Below, one piece after another: positions 5,760 through 14,280 of a stretch of DNA of 14,900 bases. How positions within the stretch are numbered: the first letter of the stretch is position 1; each line of letters opens with the position of its first letter. Source of the stretch: Deltaproteobacteria bacterium. Its GTDB lineage: Bacteria; Myxococcota; Myxococcia; SLRQ01. The translations under genes and the position numbers were made by a program. The stretch lies in NCBI GenBank assembly GCA_007128675.1, contig SKWY01000149.1, forward strand, positions 1 to 14,900, given 5' to 3'. The notes beneath the pieces are model-generated. The model had not been told where the DNA came from and did not search any database. It saw only the letters and a list, made by a program, of their open reading frames with translations.

Positions 5760-7241
5760 CTAATGCCCCGAGGAGGCTGTAGCTACTCGCCGAAGCCTCG
5801 CCGCGAAGAAGCCGTCTGTGCCGTGCTGGTGAGTCCAAAGATCAAGCGTGCCATCGGAGGCAACCAGCCTGTTCCATGGAGTGCGAGGTTCGTCAACACC
5901 TCTCTTGTCGACTCGCCCCGCGCCGGCGAGCTCTTCGGCATCCGCCGGCGGTTGTATGGACACGCCGCGCGGGAGCTCCACCAGCGGCGGATCCGGCTCG
6001 AAGCTCGGGTTCTTGGCAAGAAACTCATCGATTAGACTGGGACCTTCCGCCAAGGTCCTCGTGCAGACGGCATAGACGAGCCGCCCTTCTTCGGCCACGT
6101 ACGGTGCAAGCGATTCGAGCAACTTGCGCTGCAACCCCGCAAGGCGCTCCATATCTTCCTTGGAGCGAGTCAGCTTGATCTCGGGACGGCGCCGAAGAGT
6201 CCCAAGGCCCGTGCACGGCGCATCAATCAACACCAGATCGAACTCTTCATGCCTTGCGAAAGGAAGAGGCCGTGTTGCATCTGCGGCATGCACCTCCACT
6301 CGGTCTTCGAGCCCCAGGCGTCTTGCCTCTTCCTCGACCCGCTCCGCTCGTCTCTTGTGTAGATCAACCGCGACGACCCTCGAGTTGGGAAGAGCCTGTG
6401 CGAGATGGCAGGTCTTGCCTCCAGGCGCGGCGCATGCATCCAACACCTTGCTCGGCCTCCCAGTACCCGCTTTTCGATTCTTTCCAGGCAACAAGGAATA
6501 CTCCGTCACTAGCTGTGCTCCCTCGTCCTGCGCCTGAAGCCCAAGCTCCTGCCAGCTCGGCAAGTTCTCTGGATGAGTACCCTGCTCAATGACAATGCCA
6601 AGATGAGAGTGCGAAGCGGCTCGGGCCTCGATACCCGCCTTCAGTAGCATCGCCAGCGCATCCTCCCTGTGGGCGCTGGAGGAGGCCCTCAAGTTGAGAA
6701 AGGCTGGAGAGTTCAGCGCGGCGGCGAGCTGGGCGACCTCTTTTGCCGAGAGCTGTCTCGACCACTCGTGATAGAGCCAAAGCGGCAAGGCCTCGGTCAA
6801 GAGGAGGTATCGGGCCGGGTCCTCTCGAAACGATGGCGGTTGGCCGGCCCCCTTTCGCGAAAGCTCTCTGAGCACGGCGTTCACGAAACCGCTGGCGCCT
6901 CCCACACCAACTTCCCTTGCCAGCGCGACGGTCTCCCCCACGGCCGCGTGTGCCGGCACTCGCATATGAAGCAGCTGATAAGCTCCGAGACGAAGAAGTA
7001 CCAGCACGCTCTCATCCATCCGATCCAAATGCCTCTTGGAGTACAACGCTATGGCTTCATCTAGAGAGGGGGTCCGCCTAAGCGTGCCATAAACGAACTC
7101 CGTGCAAAGCGCTCGTTCTCTTCTATCCAGTCCGGGCCTTTGACGGAGAGTAGCATCCAGCGTAACTCCGGCGAAGGCGCCTCCACGCAACACTCGAAGG
7201 AGAACATCGAAGGCAAGGCGGCGAGGGTTTGAGTCCTGCAC
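5760..7241 (-). CDS. rsmB: 16S rRNA (cytosine-967-C5)-methyltransferase RsmB
   Basis: RsmB uses S-adenosylmethionine to methylate C967 of 16S rRNA. The N-terminal 140 residues form the NusB-like RNA-binding domain (NPRRLAFDVLLRVL, then GASGFVNAVLREL). The catalytic domain has DACAAPGGKT (about 268-277) for cofactor binding, VVAVDLHKRR, and IDAPCTGLGTLRRRPEIK with C343. RLVYAVCTRT carries C393, the position of the nucleophile, where the family usually reads TCS. I prefer the GTG at 7241: it overlaps the stop of the preceding gene (TAGTG) and has AGGTGG 8 bases upstream. A GTG at 7253 would add four residues. At 493 residues it is slightly longer than typical, partly from a short GKNRKAGTGRPS insert before the cofactor motif. 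It sits between the SirB1-like gene and rpe. Confidence 0.95.
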   Translation of the reverse strand: MQDSNPRRLAFDVLLRVLRGGAFAGVTLDATLRQRPGLDRRERALCTEFVYGTLRRTPSLDEAIALYSKRHLDRMDESVLVLLRLGAYQLLHMRVPAHAAVGETVALAREVGVGGASGFVNAVLRELSRKGAGQPPSFREDPARYLLLTEALPLWLYHEWSRQLSAKEVAQLAAALNSPAFLNLRASSSAHREDALAMLLKAGIEARAASHSHLGIVIEQGTHPENLPSWQELGLQAQDEGAQLVTEYSLLPGKNRKAGTGRPSKVLDACAAPGGKTCHLAQALPNSRVVAVDLHKRRAERVEEEARRLGLEDRVEVHAADATRPLPFARHEEFDLVLIDAPCTGLGTLRRRPEIKLTRSKEDMERLAGLQRKLLESLAPYVAEEGRLVYAVCTRTLAEGPSLIDEFLAKNPSFEPDPPLVELPRGVSIQPPADAEELAGAGRVDKRGVDEPRTPWNRLVASDGTLDLWTHQHGTDGFFAARLRRVATASSGH

Positions 7242-8101
7242 TAGTTCACCCACCTACCATCCGAGCGCAGACGAGCCAGCTCTCTCCTTACTTCGACCTC
7301 TTCTTCGGGGGGAGGGCTCAGGCTAAGCACACGCTCCAGATCCGAGACGGCTCTGTCCGCCCGCCCCAAACGAAGGTAGAGGGCGGCTCGGCCCCTGATA
7401 AGGGAGGTGGATCGCGGATTGAGAAGAACCATTCTCTCATGAGCGCGAAGTGCACGCGCCTCATCGGAGCGTCGAAGGTATGTAGCGCGAAGATTCGAGA
7501 GGATGCGAGTCAAGACTACCCGAGGGCTTGCCGGCTGGAGCAGCGAGGGGTCGAACTCGGCCTCACTCCCGCTCGTTTCCGCAAGCAGCTTGCGGCAATC
7601 GAGAATGTCCAGGGTCCTTCCTCCATTGAAGGGATCCACCAAGACGATTCCTTCCTCAAGGTCGCATCGAACGAGGAAGTGCCCCGGAAATGCAACTCCA
7701 ACCGCTTTCAGACCACAACGGCGCGCTACCGCCACGTAAACCACGGCGAGGCTGATGGGTAGACCTCGGCAACGCTCTAGAACCCTGGGAAGAAGCACGA
7801 GGCTCGGATCATCGGTATCTTTTCTTTCACCCGAAAAGCCCTTCTCGTGAAACAAGAGATTGTGCAGTGCCGCGATTCGATCGGCGGGCTCTGGGTCCTT
7901 CGGCAGCATTGCCTTGGCGCGGTTACCGAGATCCTCGAGCTGCTCCATGTATGCCTCGAGATCGGGAGCCTCGAGATCCAGATCCTCGGCGGCGATCAGC
8001 AAAGCGCCGGCCACGACGTCCATCTGCTCATCACTATGGTCCGCCAGCTCCGCAAGCGCTCGGCGAGCAGGATGTTCAGTAGTGAGGTCCACGATCTCCA
8101 T
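7241..8101 (-). CDS. SirB1-like transglutaminase-fold protein with TPR region
   Basis: The 286-residue protein has the SirB1 layout: a helical N-terminus (about 10-65), a transglutaminase-like core (about 75-185), and a C-terminal TPR region (about 200-280, with AHERMVLLNPRSTSLIRGRA). The core shows RCRGLPISLAVVYVAVARR, then PGHFLVR (139-145) and VDPFNGG (155-161). The His and Asp of a transglutaminase triad are therefore visible. The nucleophilic Cys seems to be absent, as is usual in SirB1 proteins, so protease or transglutaminase activity is doubtful. The start is the ATG at 8101; no good alternative is seen. Its stop overlaps the rsmB start, showing an operon with rsmB and rpe. The biochemical role of SirB1 proteins is not settled. 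No signal peptide is seen, so it should be cytoplasmic. Confidence 0.88.
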   Translation of the reverse strand: MEIVDLTTEHPARRALAELADHSDEQMDVVAGALLIAAEDLDLEAPDLEAYMEQLEDLGNRAKAMLPKDPEPADRIAALHNLLFHEKGFSGERKDTDDPSLVLLPRVLERCRGLPISLAVVYVAVARRCGLKAVGVAFPGHFLVRCDLEEGIVLVDPFNGGRTLDILDCRKLLAETSGSEAEFDPSLLQPASPRVVLTRILSNLRATYLRRSDEARALRAHERMVLLNPRSTSLIRGRAALYLRLGRADRAVSDLERVLSLSPPPEEEVEVRRELARLRSDGRWVN

Positions 8102-8200
8102 GACGAGTCCAGCGCAAGCCTACCGCCGATCGCCTCCGGCGTCATCGAGATCTTACCTGGGCCCGGCAAAGGGGCGTAACGTAAGTAATCGAGAATGGAG

Positions 8201-8212
8201 CTAGATATCTAG
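8201..8212. repeat. 12-base perfect palindrome in the divergent intergenic region
   Basis: CTAGATATCTAG is a perfect palindrome within the 151-base gap between the SirB1-like gene (minus) and the spermidine-synthase-like gene (plus). It is followed at once by a possible GTGG/CCAC hairpin around CCTCTTCGAGG (8212-8234). Both promoters of the divergent pair must lie near here, so it could be an operator. No clear -35/-10 pair for either direction is visible. Confidence 0.4.
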
Positions 8213-8251
8213 TGGCGCCCTCTTCGAGGCCACCTGCGGATTCAACCGCGT

Positions 8252-8257
8252 TATGCT
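8252..8257 (+). promoter_or_regulatory. Possible -10 element TATGCT at the start of the spermidine-synthase-like gene
   Basis: TATGCT matches four of six bases of the sigma-70 -10 consensus and is followed by TCGACAG. It overlaps the proposed ATG at 8253 and lies 7 bases before a second in-frame ATG at 8265. If it is a true -10, the transcript would begin almost at the second ATG. No convincing -35 is seen. The same hexamer precedes the next two plus-strand genes. Confidence 0.25.
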
Positions 8258-11200
8258 TCGACAGATGAACCCGCCCCCATCGTCTTCAGCCCACGGCATA
8301 TCTGGCCGAAGCACACCTGTTCGAGCCATCCTGCCGACATGTTTGTTTTTTTCGGGCTTTTGCGCTCTTGCCTATCAGGTCTCTTGGGCTCGCTACCTCT
8401 CCATGTTTCTGGGCGCCACGGCACCGGCCTACACCATCGTGCTCGCCACATTCATGGGCGGTCTCGCGCTGGGCGCCTGGATGCTCGGCAAGATGGCGGA
8501 TAGGACCGAGAGGCCGCTACGCCTCTACGGGCACCTGGAGCTCTTGGTCGCCTTCCTATGCTTTGTGTTCCCTCTTCTGATGGATCTTCTCGGCCCCCTG
8601 TACCTGGCCTTGGCGCGGCCCGTAGCCGATCTCCCCGCCCTACGTCACATTCTGCGAGCCTTCCTTGCCGTGGCCGTGCTGGCCGCTCCTTCCATACTGA
8701 TGGGCGGGACACTACCCGCCGCCACGCGCTTCTACGTTCGCAGCCTCAAGCAGGTCGGCTCCGGGGTCGGGAAGCTCTACTTCGTCAACGCCTTTGGGGC
8801 CGTTTTCGGGACGTTGACGGCCGGTTTCTTTCTCATCTCTTGGCTTGGGCTTCACGGCACCTTCTGGACTGCCGCCGCGATCAACGCCCTGATCGGCCTG
8901 TGGGCGCTTCGAACCAGCCGCCGTATCGACGGTCCATCGGCCTGCCCCCCGGCTGGATGGATCGATGACGTGGAGACCGATATCGATCCCCCTGGGACTG
9001 AATCTCCCTTCCCCGCTTGGGTGGCAACGGCAGCTCTCGTTGCCACGGCCTCATCGGGGGCAGCCTCGATGATCTACGAGGTGAGCTGGATCCGGGTGCT
9101 CACAATCGTGCTCGGCGGATCGACCTATGCCTTCACCGTCATGCTCGCTGCCGTCATCCTCGGCATCGCTATTGGCTCCGCCCTGGTGGCCGCATTGCCG
9201 CGACTTGCTCGAAGTGGGCTCGGAGCATTCGGGCTACTCGAGGTATCGGTCGCCTTCGTCGTGCTGGCCATGGTGCCAATCTACAACCGGCTATCCTATA
9301 TCTACGTCAAGATGGCCGCGGGAATCCCTCGTGAGCCCGAGGCCTACCCGCAGTTCCTCCTCATAGGCTTCCTCTTGTGCGTTGCGGTCATGCTCATACC
9401 GACGGTGCTCCTAGGAGCTACCTTCCCCCTGGCGACTCGCCTCGCGTCGAGATCGATGCCTACACTCGGCGGCGGCGTCGGTCGAGCCTACGCATTCAAT
9501 ACGGCGGGAACGCTCTTTGGCACCATCATATCCGCCCATCTCTTGTTCCCATGGCTCGGTCTCTTCGGCACCTTCGCTTTCGCCGCCTCTCTGAACATGT
9601 CCGCCGGGCTCCTCTGCCTCTTTGGAGCCCTGAAGCTCTCTTGCGCCTCCCTATCCAGAACGAAACCGGGTGGCGGCGCTGTGAACGAAGACTCCTCTCT
9701 CTCAGGGGGCGGGCCGCCACATGAGAGCAGGCGGCCCGTCTTCATGCAGAGAGCCGGTGCCACTCTACTTGTCGCAATCACTGCGGCATTCGTTCTCTTC
9801 GTCGCAAAGGGACCCAGGCTCGACCATCACGTGCTCTCCCGAGGCATGTTCCGCTCGATGACCGCCGCTTTCGGGGACTACGGCGAGTTCTGGGCTTGGC
9901 TGGCATCGAGCACGAACATTCTCTACTACAAGGATGGGGCGGAAGACACCGTCGCGGTCCTCGACTACCGGGGTCATTTGACGCTCCAGGTCAACGGAAA
10001 GGCCGACGCCAGCAGCGAAGGCGACATGCCAACCCAGATGTGCCTTGGCCACCTACCGATGGTCATCCATCCAGATCCGGGCAGAGTGCTGGTCGTGGGG
10101 CTGGGCAGCGGCGCCACGAGCGCGGCGATCCTTGCTCATCCTGAAGTGGAGTTGACGACTGTCGAGCTCTCACCACAGGTCGTCGAGGCTGCAAGCCTCT
10201 TCGCTCCCTACACCAGGGATGTGCTCGAGGACCCCCGTTTGGATCTCGTAATCGAGGATGCCAAGGCCTACCTGGGTCTTTCGAGAGAGCGCTTCGACAT
10301 CATCATAAGCGAGCCTTCGAACCCTTGGGTGGCCGGTAACGCCGATCTTTTCACGATCGAGTTCTTCGATCTAATGCGTTCTCGGCTGGCAGCCGGCGGC
10401 TTCGTAGCCCAGTGGTTCCATGACTACGAGATGACCGACGAGGCTCTCAAGACGATCCTTCGTACCTTCACCGAAGCATTTTCTTACACCCGCTTGTTTC
10501 ACTGCGGCGCGGGAAGGGACTTCGTTCTGATAGGCGCCGAAAAGGCCCTTACCTACGAGCCTTCTCGCATGCAAACAGCAATCGCCGCCACACCCCTCGT
10601 TGCCAAGGATCTCGATGCTCATCTCTCCATACGCTCTCCCCTCGGAGTCTTCACCAGAAACGTGCTCGACGACTCCGGTCTTCGGACCCTTTCCGAAGGA
10701 GGCCGGTTGCATCGCAGTCGCAGGCCCGTCTTGGACTTTCAGGCACCACGAGGCGTCTTTCTGCGCTCCATGAGCCCACTGATCGCAAAAGCAGACCAAA
10801 GGTGGCTAGAGCCTGGCGAGGCGGACATGCTCATCACACGCCTGACAGGTGGAAAGCCTCTTTCCACCGACGAGGCCTTTGCCGAAGCAGCCGCCAACAT
10901 CACCGCGCCCTTTCACGGGCTACAAGAAGACATTCTGCATAAATGGGTCGACGCGACCGGCTCGGCCAAGGCCCATAGGAACCTGGCCAGAGTTCTTGTC
11001 GATAGGGAATGGGAGAACCATGCTCTCGCCGCCTACCGAGACCTCGAGGGCACGGGAGAGGCGACCAAGGAGGACAGCTTCGAGCGCTGGACATTGGAGG
11101 CCCGCATTGCCTCCGATGACGAAGCAAAGGACACGACATCGATCCGCCTAGCAATCGACGAGCTTCTCTCCCTTGCTGTAGATATCGATCGCGCCGAGAC

Positions 11201-11456
11201 CTGGGATCGCTTCGCAAGCACATGCCTTTACGTAGGGCTGCCCGAAAAGGCTGCAATAGGTTTCGAGAAGGCACTTGCGATGACCGAGAAGAGCTCGAAA
11301 TGGGATCTCCTAGACAGGCTCGTCGGGCTCGCCAAGGCGAATCGCCAGTCCGGGAATACCGATACGGCACGAGAGCACCTTGCTGAGGCAAGGAGGCTCG
11401 GGGTGGAGCACTGGGCTCTGCGTCTGGAGATCGAAGTCCTGGGGCTGCCCGATTGA
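8253..11456 (+). CDS. Polytopic spermidine-synthase-like protein with C-terminal TPR region
   Basis: The 1067-residue protein has three parts. Residues about 25-460 form two related membrane halves of roughly six helices each; both hold an ALAYQVSWAR/SMIYEVSWIR segment and a GGTLPAATR/GATFPLATR segment, so they are an internal duplication. A further helix lies at about 502-518. Residues about 545-790 form a Rossmann methyltransferase-like domain related to spermidine synthase, with VLVVGLGSGATS (GLGSG at 616-620) and TVELSP. It has ISEPSNPWVAG (SEPSNPW about 686-692) where true aminopropyltransferases carry a catalytic DxxDP-type motif. The C-terminus (about 870-1067) is helical and TPR-like. 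Activity on polyamines is therefore doubtful; a membrane-bound SAM-dependent role is possible. The start is ATG 8253 or ATG 8265, neither with a Shine-Dalgarno. No polyamine gene is adjacent. Confidence 0.85.
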   Translation: MLRQMNPPPSSSAHGISGRSTPVRAILPTCLFFSGFCALAYQVSWARYLSMFLGATAPAYTIVLATFMGGLALGAWMLGKMADRTERPLRLYGHLELLVAFLCFVFPLLMDLLGPLYLALARPVADLPALRHILRAFLAVAVLAAPSILMGGTLPAATRFYVRSLKQVGSGVGKLYFVNAFGAVFGTLTAGFFLISWLGLHGTFWTAAAINALIGLWALRTSRRIDGPSACPPAGWIDDVETDIDPPGTESPFPAWVATAALVATASSGAASMIYEVSWIRVLTIVLGGSTYAFTVMLAAVILGIAIGSALVAALPRLARSGLGAFGLLEVSVAFVVLAMVPIYNRLSYIYVKMAAGIPREPEAYPQFLLIGFLLCVAVMLIPTVLLGATFPLATRLASRSMPTLGGGVGRAYAFNTAGTLFGTIISAHLLFPWLGLFGTFAFAASLNMSAGLLCLFGALKLSCASLSRTKPGGGAVNEDSSLSGGGPPHESRRPVFMQRAGATLLVAITAAFVLFVAKGPRLDHHVLSRGMFRSMTAAFGDYGEFWAWLASSTNILYYKDGAEDTVAVLDYRGHLTLQVNGKADASSEGDMPTQMCLGHLPMVIHPDPGRVLVVGLGSGATSAAILAHPEVELTTVELSPQVVEAASLFAPYTRDVLEDPRLDLVIEDAKAYLGLSRERFDIIISEPSNPWVAGNADLFTIEFFDLMRSRLAAGGFVAQWFHDYEMTDEALKTILRTFTEAFSYTRLFHCGAGRDFVLIGAEKALTYEPSRMQTAIAATPLVAKDLDAHLSIRSPLGVFTRNVLDDSGLRTLSEGGRLHRSRRPVLDFQAPRGVFLRSMSPLIAKADQRWLEPGEADMLITRLTGGKPLSTDEAFAEAAANITAPFHGLQEDILHKWVDATGSAKAHRNLARVLVDREWENHALAAYRDLEGTGEATKEDSFERWTLEARIASDDEAKDTTSIRLAIDELLSLAVDIDRAETWDRFASTCLYVGLPEKAAIGFEKALAMTEKSSKWDLLDRLVGLAKANRQSGNTDTAREHLAEARRLGVEHWALRLEIEVLGLPD

Positions 11457-11640
11457 CTGGAGCCGGAAAACACGCGACACCGCCAGCTTCCCACCTTTGC
11501 ACCGCCGAAGCGAGCCGCCAAGTGGCCTGGTTCTCGCCGAGCAGCTTTCCCTCCCCTCGTCTCAAATGGCGCGGCGGCGGGCTCGGCTTAGCTTGACGAA
11601 CAGGTGTTGAATCTGCCTCAATTAACACGGTTGAGTTGCC

Positions 11641-11646
11641 TATGCT
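11641..11646 (+). promoter_or_regulatory. Possible -10 element TATGCT upstream of the amidase gene
   Basis: TATGCT lies 19 bases before the amidase ATG, leaving room for a short leader containing the ribosome binding site. No matching -35 is seen at the usual distance. Support comes mainly from recurrence of the same hexamer before the two other plus-strand genes at this end of the window. Confidence 0.3.
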
Positions 11647-11654
11647 GTAGCTTC

Positions 11655-11659
11655 AGGAG
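11655..11659 (+). promoter_or_regulatory. Strong ribosome binding site AGGAG of the amidase gene
   Basis: AGGAG stands 6 bases before the ATG at 11666, a near-ideal spacing. It decides the start in favour of 11666, although the resulting N-terminus has an unusually long segment of about 35 residues before the hydrophobic signal. Confidence 0.75.
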
Positions 11660-11665
11660 TGCACA

Positions 11666-14263
11666 ATGGGATCATTTCGGGCCAGGGAGCATGATCGAGG
11701 CCGTTGTCGATCGAATCAGGATACGTCTTTGGATCAAAGGAAAGCGCACACGGATTGGCCAGAAGCCTGGAAGCTTTCCGGCCCCGCCCTGGCGGGAACT
11801 CTGATCGCCGTCTTGTTGGCTTTCCTGGGAGCCACGGCATGTGAAGAGCACCCGGCCCCGATGGATCTTCACTTCGAGTTCGACGACTGGACGAGGCAAG
11901 GAGAAGCGCTTCGTGACGAACTGAAGCTAGATGTTGGAGCGCCCGACGAGAGCTACGTCACCGAGCCTATAGCGGTTGGTGACACCAGCTTCGATCGCGT
12001 GGCCTTGATGTTCGATGCGGCCAAGACTCCAGCAGTAGAGATCCGAGTCTCATTCGACGGCGGACACACGTTCAACGATTGGGTCCCGGCCACCCTGACC
12101 TTCCAAGAAGACATTGCTCACAACGCCCACGCCGATGTTCCTCATGGCGGGACACATATCCAGGTTCGCTTCGCCGACGTGAAGCCCGACGACCTCTCAT
12201 ACCTATTCGTCGATGCGTTCGTCTTCGAGCCAGATCCCGTGGTCGACCCAGACGCATTGGAAGATATGGACACGATCCATCAGGAGCTGGCAGCCGACGC
12301 CGGCGTCGATGTCACTCGTTCCGGGTGGAACGCTAGATCCTCACGGTGCTCGGTCACCCACTCACCTCACCGAATGACCATCCACCACACGGTTACCCCC
12401 AACAACGACTCCATTTCCATGGCCGCGCGCATGCGTCAGATGCAGAACCATCATATGGATAGCCGCGGTTTCTGCGACATCGGTTACCACTTCTGCGTGG
12501 GACAAGACGGAAGAGTATACCAGGGAAGACCAGAACGGTACCGCGGAGCACACGTGGGGGGAGCAAACACCGGTAACGCCGGCATCAGCTTCATCGGCAC
12601 CTTCACCAGCGTGGTTCCATCGAACTCGATGATGGACGCTGGCGCGAAGATCATCTGGGCCGTTGCCGATTACTACGGAATCGCCATCAACCGGGAAAGA
12701 GTGAAAGGGCATCGTGAGTACTCGGCCACCGAGTGCCCCGGTAACGCCCTCTACCCGAAGATGAACGATCTCGTCGCGCGTGCGCAGGCTCATCCTGGCG
12801 GCGGCGGCGGAACTACACCGACTCAGGGAGTTCTTCGTGGAGCAATCTACCAGGGCGACGATCTTCAGGATCTATCGCGAAGGATCTCCGGCGCTACCGT
12901 TACGCTGAACAACGGTGCATCGACTACCACTGATGGCGAGGGCTGGTACGCCTTCGATCTCGAGCCCGGCTCCTACACTATTACGGCCACGGCGACTGGC
13001 TTCTCCTCGGAGTCGGCTACTCGCGATGTGACCTCGGGCTCGACCACCTGGGGCAGCATCAGATTGCATCCTCAGGCGGAAGGTGATGAGGGCACGGCAC
13101 GGGGAGTAGTCTTCTGGATAGATGATGCAGAGGAGTACTGGGACTATGTGGGCGACGCCAGCCGGCGACTGTCGGGAGCCAGCGTCACGTTCACGCCCGG
13201 CGACCATTCTGCCACCACGGGCAGCGACGGCTACTACCGCCTCGATCTTCCGACTGGTCAGTACTCGATCCGAGCCTCCGCCGACGGCTATGACGACGGC
13301 GTCCACCCGGAGGGCATCACAGTAGAGGCTGGCCAGATCACGTGGGGTTCCACTCCCGTACTCACTCCTGGAGAAGAACAAGTGGTAGCGGCACCACGAG
13401 TCACAATCACCGATCCGCCAGATGGAGCTGTCGTCACGCTCCAACAAATCAAGGTCAGCGGCACGGTGACCCATGCCGCCGAGCTGGCTTCCTTCACCGT
13501 GGCGGGGGAGGATACCACTGTAGAGGATGGCTCCTTCGAGGCCACCGTAAACCTTTCTGCTGGTGAGAACACCATCGAGGCAATCGCCGAGGATGACCTG
13601 GGTGGGGTTGGAGAAGACGAGATCCTCGTTATCTTCGAAGGTGACCAAGGCGGTCTCGAAGGTTTCGTCTACGATGTCACCGGTGGTGATGAGGCGCGAG
13701 TCGAGGGAGCCGTCGTAGAGCTTCCGGATATCGACTCCGCAGTGACAACCGACGGGAGCGGGTTCTTCAGCTTCGACCTAGACGGCGGCACATACAATCT
13801 TCGGGTATCCGCCGCCGACTTCGTCACCCATCGCGGCGCCTTCACCATATTCGATGGGCAGCGCCTCAATCTGCGAATAGGCCTCGAGCCGGGCAACGAC
13901 ATCGTCGAGCAACTAGTGGAGATCGATTTTCCTGTAGACGGCGAGATCCTGGATCGCGCCGAGGTCATCGTAAGGGCGGCCGCTGCCGATCCCGATCTTT
14001 CCAGGGCCACCATAAACGGCCGCGAGGCCAGCCTTGGCGAGGAAGGATCCTTCACCGCCCTGATAGAGCTAGAGCCAGGTGAAAACGTGATCGAGGCCGT
14101 CGCTTTCAAGGCCAATGAACGAGAGATCGGCCGAGCATCGATTACCGTCAAGTACAATGGTGGTGGCGGCTGTGGATGCTCAACGAGCCGTGACAATGCC
14201 CTGCTACCCGCCCTCCTACTCCTCTCTTTTATCGGCGTACTCTCATCTAGAAAGAGAAGATGA
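11666..14263 (+). CDS. Secreted zinc N-acetylmuramoyl-L-alanine amidase (PGRP/Amidase_2) with beta repeats and MYXO-CTERM tail
   Basis: The family cleaves the amide bond between N-acetylmuramic acid and L-alanine in peptidoglycan. The 865 residues show, in order: a polar N-terminus (1-35), a hydrophobic signal (about 38-56) ending in GATAC with a lipobox-like Cys59, a beta domain (about 65-190), and the amidase (about 220-375). Zinc ligands are H240 in the IHHT motif, H349 and C357 in HREYSATECPG; Y274 matches the conserved Tyr. T355 occupies the position of the catalytic Lys of T7 lysozyme. A GGGGG linker leads to three carboxypeptidase-regulatory-like repeats (about 385-470, 475-565, 663-735) and two Ig-like modules (about 570-660, 745-830). 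The tail (832-865) is GGGGCGCS, a hydrophobic helix and RKRR, as in MYXO-CTERM signals processed by myxosortases. The product is probably surface-anchored, for wall remodelling or attack on other cells. Confidence 0.92.
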   Translation: MGSFRAREHDRGRCRSNQDTSLDQRKAHTDWPEAWKLSGPALAGTLIAVLLAFLGATACEEHPAPMDLHFEFDDWTRQGEALRDELKLDVGAPDESYVTEPIAVGDTSFDRVALMFDAAKTPAVEIRVSFDGGHTFNDWVPATLTFQEDIAHNAHADVPHGGTHIQVRFADVKPDDLSYLFVDAFVFEPDPVVDPDALEDMDTIHQELAADAGVDVTRSGWNARSSRCSVTHSPHRMTIHHTVTPNNDSISMAARMRQMQNHHMDSRGFCDIGYHFCVGQDGRVYQGRPERYRGAHVGGANTGNAGISFIGTFTSVVPSNSMMDAGAKIIWAVADYYGIAINRERVKGHREYSATECPGNALYPKMNDLVARAQAHPGGGGGTTPTQGVLRGAIYQGDDLQDLSRRISGATVTLNNGASTTTDGEGWYAFDLEPGSYTITATATGFSSESATRDVTSGSTTWGSIRLHPQAEGDEGTARGVVFWIDDAEEYWDYVGDASRRLSGASVTFTPGDHSATTGSDGYYRLDLPTGQYSIRASADGYDDGVHPEGITVEAGQITWGSTPVLTPGEEQVVAAPRVTITDPPDGAVVTLQQIKVSGTVTHAAELASFTVAGEDTTVEDGSFEATVNLSAGENTIEAIAEDDLGGVGEDEILVIFEGDQGGLEGFVYDVTGGDEARVEGAVVELPDIDSAVTTDGSGFFSFDLDGGTYNLRVSAADFVTHRGAFTIFDGQRLNLRIGLEPGNDIVEQLVEIDFPVDGEILDRAEVIVRAAAADPDLSRATINGREASLGEEGSFTALIELEPGENVIEAVAFKANEREIGRASITVKYNGGGGCGCSTSRDNALLPALLLLSFIGVLSSRKRR

Positions 14264-14280
14264 AGTAAGGGTCTTCGGCC

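Larger units (their letters stand above)
11457..11665 (+). other. Intergenic region before the amidase gene
   Basis: This 209-base gap holds no gene that I can support. A 7-base inverted repeat (GCCGAGC 11536-11542, GCTCGGC 11581-11587) has a long loop and no T-run, so it is a weak terminator candidate. CTCAA and TTGAG form a short inverted repeat at about 11617-11635, just before TATGCT at 11641. Confidence 0.4.

Noticed and set aside
7229..7762. 177-residue plus-strand ORF
   Set aside because: It is antisense to the SirB1-like gene; no family features.
10900..11628. 242-residue minus-strand ORF
   Set aside because: It lies opposite the well-supported spermidine-synthase-like gene and has a low-complexity Arg/Ser/Pro composition.
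12872..13648. 258-residue minus-strand ORF
   Set aside because: It is antisense to the repeat modules of the amidase gene; no recognisable motif.
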